Shown here piece by piece: positions 1-8,797 of a stretch of DNA of 21,637 nucleotides. Origin of the DNA: a virus; the IMG/VR virus record IMGVR_UViG_3300010885_015134, positions 1 through 21,637 of that record; one strand, written 5' to 3'. The notes below the pieces were generated by a model that saw only the letters and a program-made list of their open reading frames with translations, did not search any database and was not told the DNA's origin. Within the stretch, counting starts at the first letter, position 1, and the number at the start of each line of letters is the position of its first letter. The translations under genes were made by a program, and so were the position numbers.

Positions 1-51
1 GAACGGATTAAAAACCTAATGATGAAAAATGCTAAACTTAGGAACGGGTAA
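1..51 (+). CDS. 3' end of an upstream gene (partial)
   Basis: Frame 1 is the only + strand frame that enters the window open. It codes for about 16 residues and ends in TAA at 49-51. The fragment is basic and too short to assign. If it is real, it overlaps the start of the next gene by about 23 bases when that gene starts at 29. It would not overlap if the next gene starts at the in-frame ATG at 77. Confidence 0.4.
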   Translation, partial: ERIKNLMMKNAKLRNG

Positions 52-601
52 GGTAGAAGCAAATATTGAAGATACAATGACCAAGCTATTAGCTACGTTC
101 TGCGACCAATTGATTAAGTCAATGCAGGATAAGTTAGTAGAAAGGGATAGGGTAGCCGCAGGCGTACTGCACGAAAGTATTGACCTAATTATTGGTGAGC
201 GTTCCGTATCTATTAAAATGGAAGACTACTGGAAGTTTGTAGACAAGGGTGTGCAAGGCAACGGGAAAGGAACTAAAGGTAGATTAAAAGGAGTTGGCAG
301 CCCGTTTAAATACAAGAATAAGATGCCGCCAATGGAAGCTTTTAAAAGGCATATAATGAATAGGGGTATATCTATCAAAGGTTACTCCGATAAGAAGAGA
401 AGTCTAAGGGCGGGGATAAGGGCAAAGAAAGGCAACCCGATAGAACAAGCAGCTTGGGCAATGGCAAAGAACGTGCAGATGTATGGCATTGATGGCGTTA
501 AGTTTTATAGCGATGTAGTTAATGACAAAGCCTTTGGCGAATTAGTAATAGCTGCCGAAAAGTTATTAGGCAAGCAATTGATATACGAAATAAGAAAGTA
601 A
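29..601 (+). CDS. gp10-like neck / head-tail joining protein
   Basis: This 190-residue basic protein probably sits in the phage neck, where head and tail join. What is seen: a helical N-terminal half, the segment YWKFVDKGVQG at residues 67-77, a Lys/Gly-rich loop, then SPFKYKNKMPP at 91-101 and a second basic helical segment. An aromatic-x-FVD-x-G segment followed by a P-P loop is what I remember of HK97 gp10-like proteins in Bacteroidetes phages; this is recognition from memory, not a search. The start is uncertain: ATG at 29 gives the length quoted, and ATG at 77 would remove 16 residues and avoid overlap with the fragment before it. The stop codon shares its last base with the ATG of the next gene (TAATG), suggesting translational coupling with the tail genes that follow. 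Confidence 0.55.
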   Translation: MLNLGTGKVEANIEDTMTKLLATFCDQLIKSMQDKLVERDRVAAGVLHESIDLIIGERSVSIKMEDYWKFVDKGVQGNGKGTKGRLKGVGSPFKYKNKMPPMEAFKRHIMNRGISIKGYSDKKRSLRAGIRAKKGNPIEQAAWAMAKNVQMYGIDGVKFYSDVVNDKAFGELVIAAEKLLGKQLIYEIRK

Positions 602-1827
602 TGGCAATAACAATATTACAGGAGCCGGCAAAGTTTACACCTGCTTATAATGAGAATTGGTTTGTAGCAAGCACTACCAATCAGGCACAAGCTAACTTTA
701 AGTTTGTGGTTGATATTGTGTTTTTAGGCGATGTAACCTACACCCGTAGGATTAAACGGAACATATACCCAGGCTCAACCAATAAGTTAGTAATTGACGT
801 ACATAGGATAATTGAAAACTACCTAACACACGATATTGATTTAGCTACTGATGAGGTTACGCAGAACGCTAACAGTTGGAAAGGCTACATTATAAGGGTA
901 GGTGAGGAGTACGGAACAACAACAACCGTTTACCCTAACTTAGCACAAAGTAATATTATACTTACTTGGAACGCAGTCGAGGACTTTCAGCAGTTTGTAA
1001 CTTATTCAAGTGGTACTTGTTTACTTGGCTCAAGTGGTAGCACGTTTTTAACTAACAGCCCCGACCAAAATGTTAGCATTGATGAGAAAGGTTGGTTGTA
1101 TATGATACAAAACCCCAACGGGCAAACGTTCACACAAGCCGAGGTTAAGACTTACAATGGCAATACGTTAGTTCAAACGGTAAAGGTAAACAACCCATAT
1201 AGTTCAGTATCAAGTTCGGGGGAGTGTTTTTTGAGAATGCCCGCAGCACCTGCAAGCCTTAACCTAATACCCGGTGGAAGTCTTAACGCAGGTAGCCAAC
1301 CGATAATTGATAGCAGCATAACCCGTTACACGATACGCACTTTAGATACTGGCATACCTAACAACTCAAGTTCAGTAACTAAAACCTACAATATAGTTAC
1401 CAATTGCAGCGACCATACTAAGTACCGATTGCATTTCCTTAACAGGTTAGGCGGGTTTGATAGCTTTAGCTTTATCAAAGGCTCGCAGATTAGCGACCAA
1501 ATAAACAAGGCTAACTATAAAAAACCCAAAGGGGAGTTAACAGGCTCATCATTTGGTTACTCAATATCCGATAGGCTAACAACCCAATACCAAACAGAGG
1601 TTAAAACAACCTACCAAATTAACTCGGATTGGATTACTGATGAGGAAAGCGAATGGTTAAGGGAGTTACTTAGCAGCCCAATTATATTTTGGCAGAAAGA
1701 TGACAACCTTATTGCAATCAATATAACCGATGTAAACTACACAGCTAAGAAAGCCCTAACCGATATGACGTTTAACCTAATGGTTACTTTTGAAACAAGC
1801 TATACAACACAAATGCAACGCTACTAA
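601..1827 (+). CDS. tail structural protein, distal-tail/baseplate candidate
   Basis: This 408-residue protein is rich in beta-strand-type sequence (many Thr, Ser, Asn, Val and aromatic residues) and has no signal peptide or membrane segment, as expected of a virion component. I recognise the N-terminal style (residues 1-60, alternating hydrophobic strands with an Arg-rich stretch near 50) from Bacteroidetes phage tail proteins without a firm family name. The last 80 residues, with a W-L-x-x-L-L-x-S-P motif and an I-T-D-x-x-Y strand, recall beta-sandwich domains of tail-tip proteins. It is joined by TAATG junctions to the neck-like gene before and the large tail protein after. A distal tail or baseplate hub role is inferred from that position only. 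Confidence 0.5.
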   Translation: MAITILQEPAKFTPAYNENWFVASTTNQAQANFKFVVDIVFLGDVTYTRRIKRNIYPGSTNKLVIDVHRIIENYLTHDIDLATDEVTQNANSWKGYIIRVGEEYGTTTTVYPNLAQSNIILTWNAVEDFQQFVTYSSGTCLLGSSGSTFLTNSPDQNVSIDEKGWLYMIQNPNGQTFTQAEVKTYNGNTLVQTVKVNNPYSSVSSSGECFLRMPAAPASLNLIPGGSLNAGSQPIIDSSITRYTIRTLDTGIPNNSSSVTKTYNIVTNCSDHTKYRLHFLNRLGGFDSFSFIKGSQISDQINKANYKKPKGELTGSSFGYSISDRLTTQYQTEVKTTYQINSDWITDEESEWLRELLSSPIIFWQKDDNLIAINITDVNYTAKKALTDMTFNLMVTFETSYTTQMQRY

Positions 1828-4727
1828 TGGTTACTAAGATATTTGTAAAAGCTAATCAGCTAACAACGTGGAGTTCTTTGGACTTGCTCGAAGATATAAC
1901 AATGTCTTTGAACTATGCCATCTTTGATATTCGTGATGTTCAAAATAGGGAGGGCAACTATTCAAAGACCATAACAATACCAGGCACCAAGAATAACAAC
2001 GAACTGTTTACTGATATATTTGAGATTGATATAGATGGAACGTTTAACCCTGCGTTAAAATCTGATGTTGAGGTGTTTGCTGATGACGTTTCTATATTTA
2101 GGGGAACGCTGCAATTGCTTAAAGTTATAACCATTGACACCAACTTTATACAGTATGATGTTCAGGTAATAGGCAATGCACCTACGTTGTTTAGTGAGTT
2201 AGGAGACCAAACAGTTACAGCCTTAGACTTTAGCGACCTTGACCACGCATATACTTTTACTAATGTACAAGGCAGTTGGACACCAACATTGGGCGAGGGA
2301 TATGTTTACCCGTTAATCAACTACGACCAAACCATAACCACGTTATACCAGACTGCCGACTTTGTACCTGCTATCTTTACTAAGGAGTATTGGGATAGGA
2401 TATTTACATTAGCAGGTTATACCTATACCTCATCATTCATAACCTCAACTTACTTTAAGAGTTTAATTATTCCGTATAGTGGTGCAGGTTTAAAGCTGAC
2501 TAATACTGATATACAGGATAGAACGTTTAGAGCAAGTCTATCAGCTTACTATGAAAGTACAGATATATTTGGAGGCATACAATATAGGACAATAGTATAT
2601 GATAATGACACCACAGCCCCAAACTTTGACCCTAATGGAAATTACAATACAGCATCAGGTAGGTTTACTGCTGTCTATGCAGGTACATATAATTTAGCTG
2701 CAACTGCTGAAATAAAAATATACTATTATAATGGGGGTGTATATGTAGGCAATAGCGCACCATTTAACTCATTAATATATATGTCTAATGTGTTTTTAAA
2801 CATTGGGGATTATATTACAACAAGGGTTAAAATAGTGTGGGCATCGGGGCAATCAGTATGTCAGTTGCAATTAATTAAGAATGGAACAACTGTATTAAAT
2901 ACATCATATGCTGGTACATTCTTAAACTTTGTAGCCTTTGATGAGGCGAGAATAAGAGTATCAGCTAACTCTACATTTTATAATGGAGTTGCTGTTGATA
3001 CTATAAACGATGGTGATACAATGTTAATGAATAACACATTGCCACCGCCTGATACCAAGTTGAGGGATATACTGATGAGCCTTATCAGAATGTTCAATCT
3101 TTACTTTGAGGTTGACCCCGATAACGTTAAGAACTTAATAATAGAGCCGAGGGATAGTTATTACCTAACAGGGAGTAACAATGCTTTAGACTGGACTGAT
3201 AAACTTGATGAGAGCAAAGAGTTAACCATTACCCCATTAGGTGAGTTAGACTGCAAATCATTTTACTTTACTTATAAAGAGGATAGCGATTACTACAACG
3301 CTAAATATAAAAGGAGTACCAATGACATCTATGGTAAGTGGCTGCAACCCGTTGTTAATGATTTCAGCAAGGAACAAAAGACCATTGATGTTATCTTTAG
3401 CCCTACACCGTTAGTAGGTAGTCCACTATCTAACAGGATTGTTCCGCATATCTATCAGTTTGATGAGCAAAACAACACGATAAGCAGAAAGGCAACCAAC
3501 ATACGCATACTATTTTGGGGTGGTTTGCTGACAAGTACACCAACGTACATAGTAAAGTCTACATATCCGACAACGATATTAAATAACCTTTCTCAATATC
3601 CGTATGCAGGGCATTTAGATAACCCTTATTCACCCGATTACGACCTATGTTGGGGATTGCCTCAAGAATTGTTCTATGGTTATAATCAATATATAGCACC
3701 GCCAAACCTTGAGTACACTAATAACACCCTATACAACAAGTTCTACAAGTCGTTAATTGACGAGATAAGCGACAAGGATAGTAAGATTGTTACCTGCTAT
3801 ATGAGGTTAACTCCTGAAGATATGGAGTTCCTTTCATTCCGTAGGGTGTATGTTGTTAAGGGTTATTACTACCGATTACAGAAGATTGAAGATTACAACC
3901 CTATCAGCAACGGAGTAACAAAGGTTGAGTTCTTAAAGATTAAAGACGGGCAAAACTTTCAGTTTACCAAAGATGTTTTGATTGGTGGAGTTGCCGGAGC
4001 AATAGGCACTGATATTGCACCGGGCTTTGTGGTAGACGGTAAACCTTTTAACGGAGAAGTTAAACCAGGCAACATCATTAGGTTTGGCAATGGTGGCTAT
4101 TTAGACAGCAGTTCAACACACTTAGTTATCAATGGTGATAATAACAATGTTCACGCAAACAACCAACGCATAACAATCAACGGAACGGATAACACAGTTT
4201 ATTCGGGAAGTTCGGGAGTGGTACTATTAAACTCAAGCGGTTGCGTTCTGTTAGGCAACAACCAAAATATAAGCTTAGAGAATTGCTTTGATTGCACTGT
4301 TAACGACGGGGTGAGTAATGTAACTGCCTTTGGGTTTAATAACTATACATTCTTTTCAAGTGGTACATACATAGCCAACCCGATAATCATTATTGACGGG
4401 AGTACTGATGTAACATTAGACTTAGATGACCCTACCATATTTGCGGCAAACGTTCTAACCATTCCGAGCCAATACGTAAACAACAACAGTTTCTTATTGA
4501 CGGGGGCAAGTGCAAGTTATATTGTTAATCAGATAACCCAAATACCAAACCCTGATTTCACATTGAAAAAAACAGGCTCAATAACGAGTTTAAAGTTTAC
4601 GCAGGGAACGTACATTAAAACACCAAGCCCGTCAAGTTTTGCACTGTTAGACGGAACGCAGCAGGATTACATAACATTTAGAAAAGTAGGCACAGCAGTT
4701 AAACAATTAGAAGTAAACGTATACTAA
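1827..4727 (+). CDS. large tail-tip/baseplate protein with C-terminal beta-helical region
   Basis: At 966 residues this is the largest protein in the window and is very probably part of the tail tip. Residues 1 to about 150 are a beta-rich domain with an R-x-G-x-Y-S-K-T-I-x-I-P-G segment near 38-50, of a kind seen at the N terminus of Bacteroidetes phage tail proteins. The middle (about 150-730) is mixed, with many aromatic and Asn/Asp residues. Residues about 735-850 hold a periodic series of short strands separated by Asn-Gly or Asn-Asn turns (for example LVINGDNNNV, then ITINGTDNTV), which suggests a parallel beta-helix. The last 110 residues look like a compact C-terminal cap. It lies between another tail protein and the tape measure, with TAATG junctions on both sides. 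Host-surface binding by the helix is an inference. Confidence 0.65.
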   Translation: MVTKIFVKANQLTTWSSLDLLEDITMSLNYAIFDIRDVQNREGNYSKTITIPGTKNNNELFTDIFEIDIDGTFNPALKSDVEVFADDVSIFRGTLQLLKVITIDTNFIQYDVQVIGNAPTLFSELGDQTVTALDFSDLDHAYTFTNVQGSWTPTLGEGYVYPLINYDQTITTLYQTADFVPAIFTKEYWDRIFTLAGYTYTSSFITSTYFKSLIIPYSGAGLKLTNTDIQDRTFRASLSAYYESTDIFGGIQYRTIVYDNDTTAPNFDPNGNYNTASGRFTAVYAGTYNLAATAEIKIYYYNGGVYVGNSAPFNSLIYMSNVFLNIGDYITTRVKIVWASGQSVCQLQLIKNGTTVLNTSYAGTFLNFVAFDEARIRVSANSTFYNGVAVDTINDGDTMLMNNTLPPPDTKLRDILMSLIRMFNLYFEVDPDNVKNLIIEPRDSYYLTGSNNALDWTDKLDESKELTITPLGELDCKSFYFTYKEDSDYYNAKYKRSTNDIYGKWLQPVVNDFSKEQKTIDVIFSPTPLVGSPLSNRIVPHIYQFDEQNNTISRKATNIRILFWGGLLTSTPTYIVKSTYPTTILNNLSQYPYAGHLDNPYSPDYDLCWGLPQELFYGYNQYIAPPNLEYTNNTLYNKFYKSLIDEISDKDSKIVTCYMRLTPEDMEFLSFRRVYVVKGYYYRLQKIEDYNPISNGVTKVEFLKIKDGQNFQFTKDVLIGGVAGAIGTDIAPGFVVDGKPFNGEVKPGNIIRFGNGGYLDSSSTHLVINGDNNNVHANNQRITINGTDNTVYSGSSGVVLLNSSGCVLLGNNQNISLENCFDCTVNDGVSNVTAFGFNNYTFFSSGTYIANPIIIIDGSTDVTLDLDDPTIFAANVLTIPSQYVNNNSFLLTGASASYIVNQITQIPNPDFTLKKTGSITSLKFTQGTYIKTPSPSSFALLDGTQQDYITFRKVGTAVKQLEVNVY

Positions 4728-6613
4728 TGGAAGAAGTAGTTTTAAAAGTCAAGGTTGAGGGTTCGGGCGATAGCGAGGCTAAGATAAAAACCGTAAAGCA
4801 GCAACTAAAGGAAGCCAGAGAAGCAGCCTTACAAGCCAAAGAGGGTACAGAAGAATACTTTGCAGCCCTACAAAAAGCCGCAGGGTTAGCCGACCAACTG
4901 CAAGACGTAAACAAAGCGGTTAATCAATTAGACCCGTCGGCAAAGGCAGCAGCATTCGGCAGTCTTATTAATGGTATAGCAGGCGGTTTTCAAACCATAA
5001 CAGGTTTGTACGGTTTACTTGGTGAAAAATCGCAAGACGTAGAAAAGTTACTATTAAAAGTACAGGCTGCAAGTGCTATTGCTATGGGCGTTCAATCTTT
5101 AGTTGAAGCCCAAAAACAATGGAAAAACATACAGCAAGCTATAAAAGCTACTACCATAGTACAGAATATAAACACAGTAGCAACTAATATAGCATCGGTA
5201 GCGCAATCTGCATTTTCAGCAGTAGTAGCAACAAGCACAGGTTGGTTAAAGGCATTTAGAATTGCTTTAGCTGCAACAGGTATTGGTTTAGTAGTAGTAG
5301 CATTAGCTGAATTAATTGTCAATTGGAAAAAGGTTAATGAGTTAATAGATAAAGGAACAGAGTATGTAAAAAAATACAAAGTAGCTTTTATATTATTAGC
5401 CCCTGCTATACTTGCATTGTTTGGCGGTCTTATTTTAATTGCCGGTGCAATAAAAGGGATTAACTCATTAATGAAGTCAGGCTCTGAACAGACTGGCGAT
5501 TATGAAGAACATATTAAATTAGTTACCGAAGCACTTGATAAGTTAACGGAAGCAGAATTAAAAAAACGTGGCGCAGCAGCAGGTGGAGAAAAAGACATAG
5601 AACGTCAAATAAAACTATTACAGGCACAGGGTAAAACAGCAGCAGAAACCGCAGGATTAGAAGAAAAGCTATTTAAAATAAGACTTAAAAATATTGATGA
5701 CCTAATTGCTGCAAATAAAATATATCATTTAGATACAACTGATTTAGAGCAGCAACGCAAAGACTTAATAAATGATAATGCGACAAGGATAGCAAGTATA
5801 GCTAAAGCAGCATCAGACCAAAAAGTTAAAGATGATAAAGATGCTGCCGATAAACTTATTAAGTCTGAACACGATATTACTAAGGACTTTGATGATGAAA
5901 CATTAAAACGACAGGAATTAGATAAAAAAGCACAGGCAGATGGAATTGCAAGAAATAGACTTAAAAGGGATGAGATATCTGGTATTGAAGATGAGACCAC
6001 GCAGAAAATAAAAGACGAATTACAGAAAAGGCGTGATGCTGAACGAGCTGCCGATGATGAAAGAAAAGCAGCAGAGCAACAAGCATTTCAAGAAAAACAA
6101 CAAAGAATACAAAATGCCTTTGCCATAGCACAGGCCTCTGCCAATGCTCTTAATTCACTTAATGATTTAATCACGCAGAATGAAATGCAGCGATTAAAAA
6201 AAGGTGAGGTACTATCTAAGGATATTCAGAAAAAACAGTTTAACAGGCAAAAGGCTCTTAGTATGGTTAACACCTCTATCAATACAGCCGAGGCAATTGT
6301 TAAAGCATTAGCTACACCGGGAGGTGTTGCGGGTGGAGTGTTAGCGGGTATATATGGTGCAATGGGTGCAATACAGTTAGCAGCAATAGCATCTAAAAAG
6401 TTTAACCCCGATGGCGGAGGTGATAATAGCGCACCACCAGCACCTCTACCAACAGGAGGCGGTATAACACCCCCAAGCCTACAACCTGTAAACACAAGCG
6501 GTTTTATACAGCAAGACGAGCAAAACTTTAAAGTGTATGTTGTAGAAAGCGACATAACCAACACCCAACAAGGCGTTCAGCAAAACAAGAAAAAAGCATT
6601 GTTAACTATCTAA
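4727..6613 (+). CDS. tape measure protein
   Basis: This 628-residue protein should set tail length and be ejected ahead of the DNA. What is seen: a Lys/Glu/Ala/Gln-rich helical N-terminal part, a glycine-dotted hydrophobic stretch near 80-100, two strong hydrophobic segments at about 175-199 and 219-243 that could span a membrane, and a long charged coiled coil from about 300 to 500. A Gly/Ala-rich hydrophobic stretch lies near 525-560 and a Pro/Gly-rich linker before the C terminus. This architecture is typical of tape measures. At the usual 1.5 angstroms per residue it predicts a tail of roughly 90-95 nm. No frameshifted pair of tail assembly chaperones lies upstream, which is the usual place; the upstream neighbour is the tail-tip gene instead. 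Confidence 0.85.
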   Translation: MEEVVLKVKVEGSGDSEAKIKTVKQQLKEAREAALQAKEGTEEYFAALQKAAGLADQLQDVNKAVNQLDPSAKAAAFGSLINGIAGGFQTITGLYGLLGEKSQDVEKLLLKVQAASAIAMGVQSLVEAQKQWKNIQQAIKATTIVQNINTVATNIASVAQSAFSAVVATSTGWLKAFRIALAATGIGLVVVALAELIVNWKKVNELIDKGTEYVKKYKVAFILLAPAILALFGGLILIAGAIKGINSLMKSGSEQTGDYEEHIKLVTEALDKLTEAELKKRGAAAGGEKDIERQIKLLQAQGKTAAETAGLEEKLFKIRLKNIDDLIAANKIYHLDTTDLEQQRKDLINDNATRIASIAKAASDQKVKDDKDAADKLIKSEHDITKDFDDETLKRQELDKKAQADGIARNRLKRDEISGIEDETTQKIKDELQKRRDAERAADDERKAAEQQAFQEKQQRIQNAFAIAQASANALNSLNDLITQNEMQRLKKGEVLSKDIQKKQFNRQKALSMVNTSINTAEAIVKALATPGGVAGGVLAGIYGAMGAIQLAAIASKKFNPDGGGDNSAPPAPLPTGGGITPPSLQPVNTSGFIQQDEQNFKVYVVESDITNTQQGVQQNKKKALLTI

Positions 6614-6642
6614 TGGCACTAAACACAATATTAACATTTTAA
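6613..6642 (+). CDS. nine-codon mini-ORF at a TAATG junction
   Basis: The tape measure stop codon runs straight into an ATG (TAATG), as at true gene junctions here. However, the frame closes after nine codons (MALNTILTF), 4 nt before the ATG of the protease gene. It may be a relay that carries terminating ribosomes to the next start, a relic of a lost gene, or chance. Nothing shows that the peptide is functional. Confidence 0.2.
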   Translation: MALNTILTF

Positions 6643-6646
6643 AGAT

Positions 6647-7231
6647 ATGGAATTACCACTTTATACAGTACACATTGACGACTTTGACTTTACAACAGGA
6701 GTTGATGCAGTTGCAATAGTTGACCACCCGGCAATAGAACGTTCTTTTATGGCTTACTCTAAACACTACGAGTTTGCCTTTAGTGAGAATGGTGATAGGC
6801 GAATTGTTACCGGGGCTTTAATGGTTGCCGATATGCCTATTTATCGAAACATTGCCGGGCGTGAGTTCTACGTTCAGTTTGATGCCAACACCATAGAAGC
6901 CATTGCACAGCGTTTCTTTGAGTTAGGCTATCAGTCTAAAGTTAATCTTCAGCATAACGGGGAATTAATCGACGGAGTTGTTATGTACGAGAGTATGATA
7001 ATTGACAAAGCCAGGGGAATACAGTTCCAAGACCTGCCAGAGGGTAGTTGGGTTGGCTCTTTTAAAGTCAATAACGATATGGTATGGGAAAAAATCAAAT
7101 CGGGCGAGATGAAAGGCTTTTCAGTTGAGGGCATATTCAACCACGTTAAGGTGCAAGATGTACCACAGGAGGAGTTAGCCGATATGCACGAGGCATTGGT
7201 TGATTTAGAATACCTAATGGCACACATATAA
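6647..7231 (+). CDS. XkdF-type prohead protease
   Basis: This 194-residue protein is very probably the serine protease that processes the prohead. The central region, from a TGALMVAD-type strand near 56 through the helix containing EAIAQRFFELG, then His103 in NLQHNG and Ser159 in KGFSVEG, matches the pattern I know from XkdF-type putative phage serine proteases (Peptidase_S78_2). There His and Ser are the likely catalytic residues. The N-terminal 40 residues, with VAIVDHPAIE, are a common leader of this family. The product lies directly upstream of the scaffold-like protein and the major capsid protein, as is usual for the protease. An A-rich leader, not a Shine-Dalgarno sequence, precedes the ATG. 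Confidence 0.8.
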   Translation: MELPLYTVHIDDFDFTTGVDAVAIVDHPAIERSFMAYSKHYEFAFSENGDRRIVTGALMVADMPIYRNIAGREFYVQFDANTIEAIAQRFFELGYQSKVNLQHNGELIDGVVMYESMIIDKARGIQFQDLPEGSWVGSFKVNNDMVWEKIKSGEMKGFSVEGIFNHVKVQDVPQEELADMHEALVDLEYLMAHI

Positions 7232-7259
7232 TTTATTGCATTTTATAAATAAAAACATA

Positions 7260-7838
7260 ATGAGCTTAACAGAAGACATCAAAGGCGTAATAGAACGCAT
7301 TAAATTAAAGCTAAACGCTGAACATAACTTTATGGAGGCAAAGCTAAAAGACGGTACAATTGTGCAATACGAGGGCGAACTGAATGTTGGCACTAAGTTG
7401 AATGTTATTGATGCCGGTGGACAAGTATCTGCTGCACCTGATGGAACGCACGAACTTGAAGACGGTACTATGGTAACTGTTGCAGGTGGTTTTGTAACTG
7501 ACTTAAAAACTCCAGAGGGAACTGAAGCTGAAGCACCTGTTGAGGTAAATGTTGAAGCGGGGTGTGAGCCTGTTAAAATGGAAGATGTTGAAGCTGCCAT
7601 ACAAACAGCATTAGCCAACATTAATAAAGATGAGGTTGCAAGCCTTAAAACAGAATTAGCAGCACAATCAGCACTTATCAAAGATATGTTTGCTGTTATT
7701 GAAAAGTTAGCTGAAGAGCCTACTGCACCTGCTGACAAACCAAAAAATTCATTTAGCAAATCAGTGCAAAACGACAAAGCTACTGCAATAGAGCGTATGT
7801 CAGCAGCAGCACAAAAGTTTTCACAACGTAACAAGTAA
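7260..7838 (+). CDS. scaffold-like / minor capsid protein
   Basis: This 192-residue acidic protein sits between the protease and the major capsid protein, the normal place of a capsid scaffold. Residues 1-27 are helical. Residues about 28-85 are beta-rich and contain DGT three times (31-33, 61-63, 68-70), each followed or preceded by Val/Gly strands. Residues 85-110 are a Glu/Ala/Pro-rich linker, and the rest is predicted helix ending in a basic tail (S-x-R-N-K). An acidic, helical, low-complexity protein with a basic C terminus fits scaffolding proteins, but the DGT region resembles a small beta barrel, so a delta-domain or decoration role is possible. I chose the ATG at 7260, preceded by an A-rich stretch; an earlier in-frame TTG at 7236 is less likely. 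Confidence 0.6.
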   Translation: MSLTEDIKGVIERIKLKLNAEHNFMEAKLKDGTIVQYEGELNVGTKLNVIDAGGQVSAAPDGTHELEDGTMVTVAGGFVTDLKTPEGTEAEAPVEVNVEAGCEPVKMEDVEAAIQTALANINKDEVASLKTELAAQSALIKDMFAVIEKLAEEPTAPADKPKNSFSKSVQNDKATAIERMSAAAQKFSQRNK

Positions 7839-7864
7839 CTTAAAAAAACTAAAAATAAAAGAAA
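7839..7864 (+). promoter_or_regulatory. A-rich leader of the major capsid gene
   Basis: The 26 bases between the scaffold stop and the capsid ATG are almost entirely A and T, with three A-runs and no Shine-Dalgarno sequence. A-rich leaders of this kind favour translation initiation in Bacteroidetes, where the anti-Shine-Dalgarno interaction is little used. This fits the very high expression expected for the major capsid protein. Confidence 0.45.
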
Positions 7865-8794
7865 ATGGGATTTAATGTAGCAGCTCTTGGTGCTTATACC
7901 AGAGAAGAAATGGACAGCCTAAAATACGCTTTAGTATTTGAGGGTAAGACAGCGGGTTTCCTATCGTCAATGGTAGGTATAAAATCTTCTGAACAATTAA
8001 ACAAAATAGCAACCGAAGGCTTTTGGCAACTACAAGCTTGTGGTTTTAGCGCATCAGGTGATACCGTATTTACCCAACGTGCATTAACAGTTGGCAAAAT
8101 TGGTCTTTACCTTGAGTGGTGTCCTAAAGACCTTGAGGCTAAATGGACGCAAAAAGGTTTGAAACCAGGTAGCCCAATGGGCTTAGATGAGTTTGAAAAG
8201 TACATCGTTGATGATACTATGCAGAACTTCGGTAAACGTAAAGAGATTGCTTTATGGCAAGGTGATACAAGCTTAAACGCAGCTAACTACCCTTACCTTT
8301 CACGCTTTGATGGTTTCCTTAAACTTATCGATTCCGACACATCAGTAGTAGCAGCAACACCTCAAGCATCTATCTCTGCCTCTACCATTCGTGGTATTTT
8401 GCAAGACATCATCACTAAGATACCTTTAGATGTAAAAGGTCGTGACACCGTTAAGGTGATGTGCGGTTATGATGTTTTTGAAATCTATCAAAACAAACTT
8501 GCTACCGATAACCTTTATCATTACTTTGGTGATGCTACCGGCTACGAAATGAAAGTTGAAAACTCTATATACACCTTAGTAGGCGTACCGGGCTTAAATG
8601 GAACAAACCGTATTATTGCAGGTGAGTTTGGTGAGAATGGTAACTTTGTTATCGGCACTGACTTACTTAACGAAGAAGAGCAATTTGAATTGTTCTATGC
8701 TCGTGAGGCTCGCCAAGTACGTTTCGTTGCCGAGACTAAAATAGGCGTACAGTACTACTTTGGTAATCGTATTGTTCAATACAAAAACTCTTAA
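7865..8794 (+). CDS. major capsid protein
   Basis: This 309-residue soluble protein is the best candidate for the shell subunit, expected to have the HK97 fold. It follows a prohead protease and a scaffold-like protein. It has an alpha/beta composition with a long helical N-terminal part. A central helix-strand region follows (IRGILQDIITKIP, then DTVKVMCGYDVFEIY), of the type seen in capsid A-domains. The C-terminal strands read RQVRFVAETKIGVQYYFG, very like the P-domain strand ending of Bacteroidetes phage capsid proteins. Its leader is A-rich and its codons are those of a highly expressed gene compared with its neighbours (by eye). No obvious protease cleavage site stands out. Confidence 0.8.
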   Translation: MGFNVAALGAYTREEMDSLKYALVFEGKTAGFLSSMVGIKSSEQLNKIATEGFWQLQACGFSASGDTVFTQRALTVGKIGLYLEWCPKDLEAKWTQKGLKPGSPMGLDEFEKYIVDDTMQNFGKRKEIALWQGDTSLNAANYPYLSRFDGFLKLIDSDTSVVAATPQASISASTIRGILQDIITKIPLDVKGRDTVKVMCGYDVFEIYQNKLATDNLYHYFGDATGYEMKVENSIYTLVGVPGLNGTNRIIAGEFGENGNFVIGTDLLNEEEQFELFYAREARQVRFVAETKIGVQYYFGNRIVQYKNS

Positions 8795-8797
8795 TAA

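Noticed and set aside
2014-2021. TATATTTG box inside the large tail gene (a second copy is near 2566)
   Set aside because: Both encode Asp-Ile-Phe in frame, lack a TTTG at the right spacing, and lie deep inside a gene. They are chance matches in AT-rich DNA.
5092-6564. Three - strand open frames over the tape measure gene
   Set aside because: They are Ala/Ser/Leu/Cys-rich shadows of an Ala/Lys/Glu-rich coding strand. The tape measure explains the region fully.
7214-7834. 206-residue open frame on the - strand across the scaffold gene
   Set aside because: It mirrors almost exactly the real gene on the + strand, has a Ser/Ala/Thr low-complexity composition typical of antisense reading, and has no promoter or conserved feature. 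The + strand frame has clear context in the head block.
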